From Porticoccus sp950063125 (GTDB taxonomy: Bacteria > Pseudomonadota > Gammaproteobacteria > Pseudomonadales > Porticoccaceae), in NCBI RefSeq assembly GCF_963973895.1, contig NZ_CAXBBF010000005.1: DNA of 64,000 nt, one strand, 5' to 3'. Both the position numbers and the translations under genes were made by a program. This document shows, piece after piece, positions 6,388 to 16,100 of this stretch (its first letter is position 1; each line of letters opens with the position of its first letter). The notes beneath the pieces were generated by a model that saw only the letters and a program-made list of their open reading frames with translations, ran no database searches and was not told the origin of the DNA.

Positions 6388-7841
6388 TATTCAAGGCCCT
6401 CCGGTGCGCGTTGATGCCAGTCGGTGGCCTGCTGGAACTGGTGTGCTGCGTTCAGCATCAGGCTCTCGTCAAAATAGTTGCCGATAATCTGCAACCCCAC
6501 CGGCCTGTTGTCCACAAAACCGCAGGGCAGGGACATACCGGGCAGGCCCGCCAGATTGGTGGCAATGGTGAAAACATCTTCCAGATACATGGCTACCGGG
6601 TCGTCCCCCTTGGCGCCAAAGGCAAAAGCGGGCGAGGGCGAGGTGGGCCCCATGATCACATCCACCGTCGCAAAGGCATCGACAAAATCCTGTTTGATCA
6701 GGTGGCGCACCTGTTGGGCCTTGCGGTAGTAGGCGTCGTAATAACCCGCCGACAGGCAGTAGGCGCCCACCAGAATGCGGCGTTTCACTTCATCGCCAAA
6801 GCCTTCGCCGCGGGTGCGCATGTACAGATCACGCAGATCTTTGGGATCCTCGCAGCGATAGCCGTAGCGCACCCCGTCGAAGCGGGAGAGGTTGGCGGAG
6901 GCCTCGGCGGGTGCAATCACGTAGTAGGCCGGGACAGCCAGGTGGGAGTGGGGCAGGCTGATGTCCACCAGCGTGGCACCCTGTTTCTCGTATTCGGTCA
7001 GCGCTTCGCGCACTGCCTGTTCGGTGCCGGAATTGAGGCCCTCGCCAAAGTACTCTTTCGGGATACCGATTTTCAGGCCGCTCAGCGGCTGGTTGAGGTT
7101 GGCGGTGTAATCCTGCACCTCGCGGTCAATCGAGGTGGAGTCTCTGGGATCAAAACTGGCCATGGCATTGAGCATCAGTGCGCAGTCCTCGGCAGTGCGG
7201 GCCATCGGACCTGCCTGGTCGAGACTGGAGGCAAAAGCAATCATGCCCCAGCGGGATACCCGACCATAGGTGGGCTTTAGTCCGGTGACGCCGCACAGTG
7301 CTGCGGGCTGGCGAATCGAACCCCCGGTATCGGTGGCGGTGGCGCCGGGGGTCAGACGGGCAGCCAGTGCTGCAGCGGAGCCACCGGAGGAGCCGCCGGG
7401 TACGCAGTTGATGTCCCAGGGGTTTTTGACCGGGCCGTAATAGCTGGTTTCGTTGGAGGAGCCCATCGCGAACTCGTCCATATTGGTTTTGCCCAGAATC
7501 ACCGCGCCAGCCTGCGCAAAATTCTCTACCACGGTGGCATCGTAGGGCGGCACGAAATTGTCGAGCATTTTCGAGCCACAACTGGTGCGCACGCCGTTGG
7601 TGCAGAAGATGTCCTTGTGGGCAATCGGCACGCCGCAGAGTAGTGGAGCATTGCCGCTGGCGCGCTGTCGATCCGCAGATTCAGCGCTGGCCAGGGCCGC
7701 TTCGGCAGTCACGGTAATAAAGCTGTTGTATTGTGGATCCAGTTGCCGGATGCGGTTTAGCAGGTGGCCGGTGATTTCCACACTGGAAAAGGCACCGCTG
7801 TTCAGGCCGGCGATGATCTCTGCGAGGGTTTTGTTATGCAT
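6387..7841 (-). CDS. gatA: Asp/Glu-tRNA amidotransferase subunit A
   Basis: 484 residues, an amidase-signature enzyme that releases ammonia from glutamine and channels it to GatB. The Ser-cis-Ser-Lys triad is visible: Lys in VPIAHKDIF (about 76), the Ser-rich GGSSGGSAAALAAR stretch (about 150) and Ser in DTGGSIRQPAALCG (about 175). Length and motifs are normal. It starts just after gatC with a 15-base gap and overlaps gatB by one base. Confidence 0.98.
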   Translation of the reverse strand: MHNKTLAEIIAGLNSGAFSSVEITGHLLNRIRQLDPQYNSFITVTAEAALASAESADRQRASGNAPLLCGVPIAHKDIFCTNGVRTSCGSKMLDNFVPPYDATVVENFAQAGAVILGKTNMDEFAMGSSNETSYYGPVKNPWDINCVPGGSSGGSAAALAARLTPGATATDTGGSIRQPAALCGVTGLKPTYGRVSRWGMIAFASSLDQAGPMARTAEDCALMLNAMASFDPRDSTSIDREVQDYTANLNQPLSGLKIGIPKEYFGEGLNSGTEQAVREALTEYEKQGATLVDISLPHSHLAVPAYYVIAPAEASANLSRFDGVRYGYRCEDPKDLRDLYMRTRGEGFGDEVKRRILVGAYCLSAGYYDAYYRKAQQVRHLIKQDFVDAFATVDVIMGPTSPSPAFAFGAKGDDPVAMYLEDVFTIATNLAGLPGMSLPCGFVDNRPVGLQIIGNYFDESLMLNAAHQFQQATDWHQRAPEGLE

Positions 7842-7856
7842 GGCTGACGAGCGTCC

Positions 7857-8144
7857 TCAGTCGATGACTTTGGGGACCAGATAAAGGCCCCCTTCGACGG
7901 CGGGGGCGATGGCCTGAAATGCCTCGCGCTGGTTGGTTTCGGTGACCACGTCGGGCCGCAGGCGCTGAACCGCGTCGGTGGGGTGTGCCATGGGGGTGAC
8001 TCCCTCGGTGTTGGCAGCCTGCAATTGGTCCACCAGCGCCAGCACGTCCGCAATACTACGGGTGGTTTCTGTGATGGTGGCATCATTCAGTTCGATGCGC
8101 GCCAATTCTGCGAGCTTTTCGATGTCTGCACGTTCGATAGTCAT
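7857..8144 (-). CDS. gatC: Asp/Glu-tRNA amidotransferase subunit C
   Basis: 95 residues, the small helical belt subunit that wraps GatA and GatB together. It has the typical start (IEKLAELARIEL) and the conserved APAVEGGLYLVPKVID-type C-terminus. It is the first gene of gatCAB and is divergent from mreB, with 242 bases between the two starts. Confidence 0.95.
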   Translation of the reverse strand: MTIERADIEKLAELARIELNDATITETTRSIADVLALVDQLQAANTEGVTPMAHPTDAVQRLRPDVVTETNQREAFQAIAPAVEGGLYLVPKVID

Positions 8145-8386
8145 GGTATGATTCTGCGCTGTTAACAGAGACGGTCAGTGCCTGTTTTTGGCCTGACAAA
8201 ATGAGGGGCGTAAGTTACCACATCCGCAGCCGCAGGGGTACTCTGAAGGAGTGCTTTCATAGTGATTTTGTACGGGGATCAAGGACTTAAATCTTGCCCT
8301 GTGTTGTCGCGATTGGTAGAGTTGCCAGATTTCAGCGCCATCGGTCACCCTGTACCGGACTAAAATGGCCAACAAGGTAAAAATAG

Positions 8387-9421
8387 ATGTTAAAAAGATT
8401 GCGCGGTATTTTTTCAAATGATCTGTCGATCGATCTGGGCACCGCAAATACACTGATTTATGTTCGCGAAAAAGGCATTGTTCTGAACGAGCCTTCCGTT
8501 GTGGCTATCCGTCATCATCAGGGTCAGAAAATTGTCGAGGCTGTGGGTGTTGAAGCGAAACGCATGCTGGGTCGCACGCCCGGCAATATTACCGCTATCC
8601 GCCCGATGAAGGACGGTGTTATCGCCGATTTTCAGGTCACTGAAAAAATGCTCCAGCATTTTATCAAGAAAGTGCATTCCCACAGCCTGATTCCACCGAG
8701 CCCCCGGGTGCTGATCTGTGTGCCCTGCATGGCCACCGAGGTGGAAAAACGCGCTATCCGGGAGTCGGCCTACAGTGCCGGGGCGCGGGAAGTGTTCCTG
8801 ATCGAGGAGCCGATGGCCGCGGCGATCGGCGCTGGTATGCCGGTGGATGAGGCGTGCGGTTCCATGGTGGTAGATATCGGCGGCGGTACCACTGAAATCG
8901 CTATTCTGTCCCTGAACGGTGTGGTGTTCTCTGATTCTATCCGCGTTGGCGGCGACCGATTCGACGAAGCGATCAGCAATTATGTGCGCCGCAAATACGG
9001 CAGTGTGATTGGTGACACCACGGCTGAGCGAATCAAGATGGAAATTGGCAGCGCCTACCCGGCCAGTGAGGTTCGTGAGATCGATGTGCGCGGCCGGAAT
9101 CTGGCGGAGGGTGTGCCAAAACAGTTTCAGCTCAACAGCGACGAAATTCTTGAAGCCCTGCAGGAGCCGCTGGCGGCAATAGTCCAGAGTGTTAAGCGGG
9201 TGCTGGAGCAATCCCCTCCGGAGCTCGCCTCCGATATTGCCGAAACCGGTATCGTGCTGACCGGCGGTGGCGCGCTGCTCTGTGATCTGGACCGGCTGAT
9301 TATTCACGAAACTGGGTTGCCGGTGATTGTTGCTGAAGATCCTTTGACTTGCGTGGCCCGCGGTGGCGGCAAGGCGCTGGACATGATGGACAAGCGCAGT
9401 ATGGATGTGATGTCATCCTGA
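8387..9421 (+). CDS. mreB: Rod-shape actin homologue MreB
   Basis: 344 residues, the expected size. It forms ATP-dependent filaments under the inner membrane that guide lateral wall synthesis. The actin phosphate-1 (DLGTANTLIY), phosphate-2 (DIGGGTTEIAI) and adenosine (GGGALLCDLD) motifs are all present. The N-terminal MLKRLRGIFSND helix is the amphipathic membrane anchor of gram-negative MreB. It heads the mreBCD-maf-rng-yhdP cluster. The 242 bases to gatC probably hold its promoter, but I could not define one by eye. Confidence 0.98.
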   Translation: MLKRLRGIFSNDLSIDLGTANTLIYVREKGIVLNEPSVVAIRHHQGQKIVEAVGVEAKRMLGRTPGNITAIRPMKDGVIADFQVTEKMLQHFIKKVHSHSLIPPSPRVLICVPCMATEVEKRAIRESAYSAGAREVFLIEEPMAAAIGAGMPVDEACGSMVVDIGGGTTEIAILSLNGVVFSDSIRVGGDRFDEAISNYVRRKYGSVIGDTTAERIKMEIGSAYPASEVREIDVRGRNLAEGVPKQFQLNSDEILEALQEPLAAIVQSVKRVLEQSPPELASDIAETGIVLTGGGALLCDLDRLIIHETGLPVIVAEDPLTCVARGGGKALDMMDKRSMDVMSS

Positions 9422-9524
9422 CAGGGTATCTACTGGTTCAGACCCCAGATCATCAATAACTATACGGGGTGTTGCTATCAAGAATCTGTTTTCCAAAGGC
9501 TCATCACCCGTACAGCGTTTACTG

Positions 9525-10331
9525 TTGCTGGTTGCCCTTGGGCTGCTTCTCCTGTTTATCGACAGTTTTACCCCCTGGCTCAAGCCTGCACACCGATGGC
9601 TGGCGGAAGTCACCGTGCCCCTTTACTGGGTATCGAACATTCCTGCCCGACTGAGTGAGTACGGGCAGGAAACGGTGGTGGCACGGCGTGAACTGGAAGA
9701 AAGCAACGAGCAGCTGCGTACCGAACTGCTGATCTACAAGGCTCGCATGCAGCGGATGGCGGAAGTGACCGCGGAAAATGTGCGGTTGCGCAACCTGCTG
9801 AATGCCACCGAGATGCTGCAGGACAGTGTCATGGTGACCGAGCTGGTCGGTGTTACGCCGGACCCGACCCGTCATACCATTCTTATCGACCGTGGCGAAG
9901 ATCACGATGTCTACGTGGGGCAGCCGGTGCTCGATGCCGATGGTCTGATGGGCCAGGTGATTGAGGTTTACCGCAGCAGCAGCAAGGTCTTGCTGATCAC
10001 TGACAGCGCCCACGCACTGCCCGTGCAGGTGTTGCGCAACGGCGTGCGCTCCATTGCTGAAGGGACGAGTGATTTCCGCACACTGTCTCTTCGCTACGTG
10101 GCCAACAGTACGGATATAGAGGAAGGCGATCAGTTGGTCAGTTCCGGGTTGGGGGGGCGTTTCCCGTCCGGTTATCCGGTGGGAACTGTCACTTCGGTAA
10201 GGGTGTTGCCGGGCCAGGCTTATCTGGAGGTGACGTTGACGCCCTCGGCAAAAATTGACCGCAGCCGGCATCTGCTGCTGGTGTTTTCCGCTATTGAGAC
10301 GCTGGGGGAGGATCAGGATGGTTCAAGATAG
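9525..10331 (+). CDS. mreC: Rod shape-determining protein MreC (start unclear)
   Basis: A bitopic periplasmic scaffold that links MreB/MreD to PBP2. The N-terminal membrane segment (LVALGLLLLFIDSF) is followed by a coiled coil (about residues 50-90) and the beta-domain with GLMGQVIEV and SSGLGGRFPSGYPVG. MreC-like sequence (KNLFSKGSSPVQRLLLL) continues upstream in frame to about 9477, but no ATG, GTG or TTG precedes the TTG at 9525. The true start may be a rare codon (ATC 9477 or CTG 9486). The coordinates given use the first accepted start codon and so probably lose about 13-16 residues. It overlaps mreD by 14 bases. Confidence 0.9.
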   Translation: MLVALGLLLLFIDSFTPWLKPAHRWLAEVTVPLYWVSNIPARLSEYGQETVVARRELEESNEQLRTELLIYKARMQRMAEVTAENVRLRNLLNATEMLQDSVMVTELVGVTPDPTRHTILIDRGEDHDVYVGQPVLDADGLMGQVIEVYRSSSKVLLITDSAHALPVQVLRNGVRSIAEGTSDFRTLSLRYVANSTDIEEGDQLVSSGLGGRFPSGYPVGTVTSVRVLPGQAYLEVTLTPSAKIDRSRHLLLVFSAIETLGEDQDGSR

Positions 10332-10827
10332 CCCGTCAATTTATGTCTGGAGCGCTCTGACCGTACTGGTTGCGATCCTGCTGCAGATGTTGCCTCTCTC
10401 CGCTGCTGCCGCTCACTGGCGGCCCCAGTTTGTTCTGCTGACAGTCTGTTACTGGTTGTTTCGTCGTCCGCTCCTGCACGGGATCGGTTTTGCCTGGCTG
10501 TGCGGGCTGGCGCTGGACTTTGTCATTGGTGACCTGATTGGTCGACATGCGCTGGTGTTTGCCGTCTGCGCCTGTATTCTGTTGCTGTTGCAGCAACGCA
10601 TGCGACATTTCAGGCTGGTGCATCAGTCCATACTGGTACTGCTATTGGTGGCCTTGAGCCAGTGCCTGGGGTATGCCCTTACCCTGTTGCTCCGTGCCGA
10701 TTGGCACGGAGCGGTGCGGCTTGCCCCGGCATTGTCTTCCATGCTGTTCTGGCCGGTGCTGGCGATCGGGTTGAGTCGTCTGCACTGGACCCGCTGGGGC
10801 GAGGAAGAAATTTCTCCCGGCCCCTGA
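10318..10827 (+). CDS. mreD: Rod shape-determining membrane protein MreD
   Basis: 169 residues, mostly hydrophobic, with five or six predicted membrane helices. MreD partners MreC in the elongasome. The ATG at 10318 follows GGGGGAGG at a good distance and lies inside the end of mreC, giving translational coupling. Sequence features such as the QMLPLSAAAAHWRPQFVLL stretch and ALDFVIGDLIGRHAL match the family. Longer upstream starts are in the mreC frame overlap and lack a ribosome-binding site. Confidence 0.93.
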   Translation: MVQDSPSIYVWSALTVLVAILLQMLPLSAAAAHWRPQFVLLTVCYWLFRRPLLHGIGFAWLCGLALDFVIGDLIGRHALVFAVCACILLLLQQRMRHFRLVHQSILVLLLVALSQCLGYALTLLLRADWHGAVRLAPALSSMLFWPVLAIGLSRLHWTRWGEEEISPGP

Positions 10828-10869
10828 CACTATTGCCCTGGGGAACCTGTTGCGACCGGCTATTTGACT

Positions 10870-11463
10870 ATGCAATTACAGGCTGATTTTGTGCTTGCCT
10901 CCGCCTCTCCCCGGCGCGCTGACCTGTTGCGTCAGATCGGTTGTCGGTTTCTCGTTGCACCGGTCAATGTGGATGAATCCGTTCTTCCCGGTGAGCCAGC
11001 GGTTGAATATGTGCAGCGAATTGCGCTGCAAAAAGCCCGCGCGGGTTGGTTTGCCAGCCCATTGTCCAATGTGCCGGTGCTGGGCGCCGATACGGCGGTG
11101 GTGGCTGGTCCGGATATCTTTGGTAAACCCGCAGACCGCGAGCAGGCCTTGTCCATGCTGCATCGCCTGTCGGGTACAACGCATCGTGTACTGTCTGCTG
11201 TCGCGATGGTGGCAGGCGAGCGGCAGTTGTTGCGTTGTGCCGAAACGCAGGTCACCTTCCGGCCTCTGTCAGTGGCAGAGTGTGAACGTTACTGGCAGAC
11301 CGGCGAGCCGGCAGACAAGGCCGGCGGTTACGCCATACAGGGGCTTGGCGGGGTTTTTGTGACAGGGATTCAGGGCAGTTATTCCAGTGTTGTGGGTTTG
11401 CCGCTGGCAGAGACCTGTCAGTTGCTCCAGGCCTTTGATATTGCCTGGTGGAGGGAGACATGA
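10870..11463 (+). CDS. maf: Maf-family dTTP/UTP pyrophosphatase
   Basis: 197 residues, a nucleotide pyrophosphatase that clears dTTP, UTP and modified pyrimidine nucleotides (YhdE type). The signature SASPRR near the N-terminus, GADTAVV with the catalytic Asp (about residue 75) and DKAGGYAIQG are all present. A TTG two codons upstream (10864) is an alternative start, but ATG 10870 fits the family better. Its stop overlaps the rng start as ATGA. The order mreD-maf-rng is widely conserved, which supports the YhdE subtype rather than the 7-methyl-GTP type (YceF). Confidence 0.94.
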   Translation: MQLQADFVLASASPRRADLLRQIGCRFLVAPVNVDESVLPGEPAVEYVQRIALQKARAGWFASPLSNVPVLGADTAVVAGPDIFGKPADREQALSMLHRLSGTTHRVLSAVAMVAGERQLLRCAETQVTFRPLSVAECERYWQTGEPADKAGGYAIQGLGGVFVTGIQGSYSSVVGLPLAETCQLLQAFDIAWWRET

Positions 11464-12923
11464 GCACGGAAATTCTGGTCAATATCACGCCGATGGAGTC
11501 GCGGGTAGCATTCGTGGAAAACGGCGTACTGCAGGAAGTCAGTATTGAGCGCACCCTTAGCCGCGGGCCTGTCGGCAATATCTATAAAGGCAAGGTGGTG
11601 CGGGTGCTGCCCGGTATGCAGGCGGCTTTTGTCGATATCGGGCTCGACAAGGCCGGGTTTATTCATGTGGACGACATTCTTCGCCCTGAAACAAATGCCA
11701 GTAATAACAGCACCCCGGATATTCGCCTCTATCTTCGCGAGGGGCAGTCCTTGCTGGTGCAGGTCATTAAAAATCCGATCAGCACCAAGGGTGCCCGCCT
11801 TTCTACCCGCCTGGCACTCTCCTCAAGGTTGCTGGTCTATATGCCCAACGTGGATCACGTGGGTGTTTCGCAGCGCATCGCCGAAGAGCAGGAGCGGCAG
11901 CGTTTGCGCTCTGACCTCGATGCCATACTGCTGGAATCTGACAGCACCGGCGGCTACATTATTCGCACCTCGGCCGAGGGTGTCGAGGGTTCCGAGCTGC
12001 GTCGCGAAGTGGCGTTTTTGCAACAGCTCTGGGTGTCTGTAGAAAAGGCCGCGAAAGGGGTTGTCGCACCGGCGATCGTTTATGAAGACCTGCCGTTGTA
12101 TCTTCGGGCCATCAGGGACATGGGGCAACTACAGGTCGAGAAGGTCCGGGTGGACTCCCGCGAGGTGTGCAACAAGCTGCTGGCGTTTACCCGGCAGTTC
12201 GATCCCGAGTTGACCTCGATGATTGAGTACTACACGGACGAACGGCCACTGTTTTATCTGTTCGGTGTCGAAGATGAAATCAGCCGTGCGCTGGACAAAA
12301 AAGTCTCGCTTAAATCCGGGGGGTCGCTGGTGATTGAGCAGACCGAGGCAATGACCACCGTGGATGTGAATACGGGTGCCTTTGTCGGTCATCGCAATCT
12401 GGAGGAAACCATTTTCAAGACCAACCTGGAGGCGGCCTACAGCATTGCACGTCAGCTTCGACTGAGAAATCTGGGCGGTATTATCATTATCGACTTTATC
12501 GATATGCAGGATGTAGAACACCGCCGCCAAGTGATGCGGGCACTGGAGAAGGCGCTGTCCCGTGATCGCGCGAAAACAGCAGTGGCCACCGTGTCTGAAC
12601 TGGGTCTGGTGGAAATGACCCGCAAGCGGATCAGTACCAGTCTGGGGCATACACTCTGCGTGGCCTGCCCGGTCTGTGATGGCAGGGGGACACTGCGATC
12701 GGTGGAGACGGTCTGTTACGACCTGTTGCGGGAAATTCTCCGCGAGGCCCGCACCTTTGAGTGTCAGTCATTTCTGGTGCTGGCGGCCTCAGTGGTGATA
12801 GAGCGGCTGTTGGACGAAGAGTCGGATTATGTGGCGGGTCTCGAGAAATATATCGGCCGATCCATCCAGTTTCAGGTGGAGACAATGTACAACCAGGAAC
12901 AGTATGACATCATTCCCGTATAG
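11460..12923 (+). CDS. rng: Ribonuclease G
   Basis: 487 residues, a 5'-end-dependent endoribonuclease that matures the 16S rRNA 5' end and degrades some mRNAs. The S1 domain (GNIYKGKVVRVLPGMQAAFVDIG) is residues about 40-120. The catalytic Asp residues lie in TTVDVNTGAFVG and IIDFIDM. A CPVCDGRG zinc-link motif, as in the RNase E/G dimer interface, is at about 405. It lacks the long C-terminal scaffold of RNase E. The ATG at 11460 overlaps the maf stop by four bases and follows GGAGGGAG. Confidence 0.97.
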   Translation: MSTEILVNITPMESRVAFVENGVLQEVSIERTLSRGPVGNIYKGKVVRVLPGMQAAFVDIGLDKAGFIHVDDILRPETNASNNSTPDIRLYLREGQSLLVQVIKNPISTKGARLSTRLALSSRLLVYMPNVDHVGVSQRIAEEQERQRLRSDLDAILLESDSTGGYIIRTSAEGVEGSELRREVAFLQQLWVSVEKAAKGVVAPAIVYEDLPLYLRAIRDMGQLQVEKVRVDSREVCNKLLAFTRQFDPELTSMIEYYTDERPLFYLFGVEDEISRALDKKVSLKSGGSLVIEQTEAMTTVDVNTGAFVGHRNLEETIFKTNLEAAYSIARQLRLRNLGGIIIIDFIDMQDVEHRRQVMRALEKALSRDRAKTAVATVSELGLVEMTRKRISTSLGHTLCVACPVCDGRGTLRSVETVCYDLLREILREARTFECQSFLVLAASVVIERLLDEESDYVAGLEKYIGRSIQFQVETMYNQEQYDIIPV

Positions 12924-13123
12924 CCGGTTGTGCAGAGTAGGCCAGCTGGCATCCCGGATTTTTATTTATTGATCGCTCGCGTATTATGGCTGCCGGAGTC
13001 CCGTCGCCAATCGTCGAGTGTGCGGTGAATACGGCACATCACACGGCCTGCAGTGCGCCGTCGTTAGTCCAGCGGGCTGAGCTTGTACAGTGATTGAATG
13101 AGCGTCCTTGTCAGGAGCGGGTT

Positions 13124-16100
13124 TTGAAAGCAGCACAAATGCTGAAATCGATTGTCAGGCGGTTGCTGTTACTGGCGGCCCTGTCGGTGATCTCGATTGC
13201 ATTACTGGTCTCCCTCGGGCGCGAGGCCATTGTCAACCTCGACAACTACCGCACACAAATCAACTTTTTCCTCTCCGAACAACTCGCCATGCAGGTTGAA
13301 ACCCGGCAGTTGCTGGGTGACTGGCAACGGCTTAAGCCCCGTATCACCGCGCTCGATCTGAAAGTGTTTGGCGATGGCGGTCAGCAACCGGCAGTATCTA
13401 TCGACCGGATTACTCTGGAGGTCAATCTTCTCAAGACACTGTTGGCCCGCCAGCTGGTGTTGAGTGAGCTTTGGATCGGCGAAGTGGCATTGACGCTGAA
13501 AGAGGATGCCGACGGCCACTGGCGGGTTGCGGGTCTGCCCCGTGAAGACCGCCAGAGGACGGATAGCACCGGACTGCTGGATATGCTTCTCGACAGTGAC
13601 ATGTCCGGTATTGGCAAGGTATCGGCCAACCTGCGGTTTTACTCCGGGACCGAGGCCGGGATCGAGGCACGGGATATTTTGCTGGAGAACAGTGGTGACT
13701 TCCATCGCCTGTTGGCCGGATTGAGTCTGGCGGGGCATGATCCGGTGGCTGAGCTGATTGTAGAGGCCCGGGGTGACCACCGGGATATGGATGATTTTAG
13801 TGCCTCAGCCTACCTGAAAATCAACCGTATCGACTTCAGTGGCTCCCTGAGTGCCCTCGCCAAGGGATGGTTCCCGGCAGCGGTAGATCGTGTCGGTGAT
13901 ATCAGTACAGATATCGAGGGCGAGATCTGGATCGATATGCAGGATGGCGGTTTGGCGATGTTGAAAGGCCGTCTTTCCGCCGCGGAAATCCCCTTGAATT
14001 GGGTGGAAGATGTGGAGCCACTGACCCATTTCAGTACTGACCTGACCGGCTGGTTCAAACCCGGTGAAAACTGGGGGCTGAGTCTGCAAGACCTCGATTT
14101 CCAGTGGGGAGAGCTCGCGATTGAACCGCTGACCATCAACTACCTGCAAAAGGTTGGTGCCGGTTGGGGTGAGGGGTCGGTGGCGGTGAGCCAGATCAAT
14201 CTATCCCTGGTGGATGACATACTGGCAAAAACCGGCTTGGCATCGGTCTCTGTGCTTGAGGCACTCGGCAAATTGCAACCTGCCGGTTTACTTCGCAATG
14301 CACACCTGGACCTGTTGATTGACGACGATCAGACAAAGCTGAAATTGCGTGCCAATCTCGACGATGTCGCCATTTCGTCCTGGCGGGGCGCGCCGGCCAG
14401 TCGTCAGATCAATGGGTATGTTGAGGCGACCAATGACAGCGGCCTGCTTGAACTGGATAGCCAGAACGGTTTTGCCATGCACTACCCGCAGGTATTTGAT
14501 GGTTATATGGAACACAGCAGTTTCCGGGGCCAGTTGCACTGGCGCTGGGACGCGGCAAACCGGGACCTGAAAATTGCCAGCGGTACGTTGGAAATGGGGG
14601 GTGAAGAGGGCATTGGCAGAGCACACCTGTATCTCGATATTCCCATCGGCAAACCGGGTGAAAAAGCGGAGATGACACTGTTGCTCGGCATTCGGGACAG
14701 CCACACCCGGTATCTGCCACGCTATCTGCCGGACAATCTTGATCCTGGCTTGCTGAAGTGGATTGACGAATCTGTCGGGGACATGGCACTGCCGGAGGCC
14801 GGGTTTGTCTGGCGAGGCCCGCTGGAGAATGGCGGCTCGGGCACTCGCTCCATCCAGCTGTATTTAAAGACTGAAAATGGCAGGCTGCAATTCCAACCCG
14901 ACTGGTTGCCGCTGGAGCAGTTGGATTCGGTGATCACTTTGGATAACGGCGATCTGGATGCGGAGATTCGGTCAGCCGGTATCGGCAAAATGGCCATCCG
15001 GCGCGGTGTCGTGCAGTTGCGACCGATACCATTCGCCCAGGGGCAGCAATTGCAGATCAAGGCCGATATCAGCGGGACAACCGGCGATGCCGTTGCGGTG
15101 CTGGCCCAGTCGCCGTTGCGGGGTCGGGTGGATGGTCTGGCTGGTTGGAAAATTACCGGTCAGAGCGAGGTGGCAATTGACCTGACGATTCCTCTCGCGG
15201 GCAACAACGCCGAGGGCTCTTATACCGTTGACGCCACTTTGCAGAACAGTGGCCTGGCCCTGCCGGACAGTGGCATCGCCTTCGAGCAACTGCAGGGCAC
15301 GCTCGCTTATCGGGATGGCAAGGGGTTATACGGCGAAGGGTTGACGGGTAAATTCTGGGGTGAATCGGTGGTTGCCAATCTCTCCACTGGTGAAGATGAC
15401 CTGCTTCTGGATGTAGAGGGGCTGCTCGCCATGCCAGCGCTGGCCCGGTTTATCAATCTGTCATCGACGCGGATTTTACAGGGGAAGACGCCAGTTGAGG
15501 CGAAAATCCGGTTGCCCCTTGAGGACGACGGAAGTTCCATCAGGTTGCAGGTCAACAGTCGGTTGGAGGGTGTCGAGATCAATTTGCCTGCACCTGCCGG
15601 TAAAACCCGGGCCTCTGTGAAGGATATTCAGGTGGATGTTACGCTGGCAAAGGAACTGGATCTTCGTATTGAGGCCGACGGCCACCTCCGTGCACATCTG
15701 CAACAGAAAGATGGTGTGTTGTCGCGTGGCCTGCTGGCCATTCGAGACGACGAGGCAGAATTGCCCGGCCTTGGCCAGTTCCGTATTACCGGTAAGCTGG
15801 ACCGTTTTTCCCTGACCGAGTGGCAGCCCTACTTCACCGAGCTCACCAGTGAAAATGCCAGTGCCCCGGCAGCGTTGACGATGATGTTTGATGCGCGTGT
15901 TGAAGAACTGGAGGTGGCCGGGTTGACGGTGGATAGTGCGGTGGGCAGTGGGCGGTTTCACGAGGGCGATTGGCAGGTGGTGCTCGACAGTAAACAGGCT
16001 GCCGGCCAGGCGCTGATTCCCGGTACCCCGTCGTCACCGATTCTGCTGGATCTGGAATGGCTGTCCCTGCCGGCCCCGTCCCCCGTGTCCGGACAGGAAG

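Noticed and set aside
8175..8453. 92-codon minus-strand open frame upstream of mreB
   Set aside because: It spans the gatC-mreB promoter region, overlaps the mreB start and shows no family resemblance; the CGCGCGN run is probably chance.
8414..9307. 297-codon open frame opposite mreB
   Set aside because: Complement of highly conserved mreB; no ribosome-binding site and no domain.
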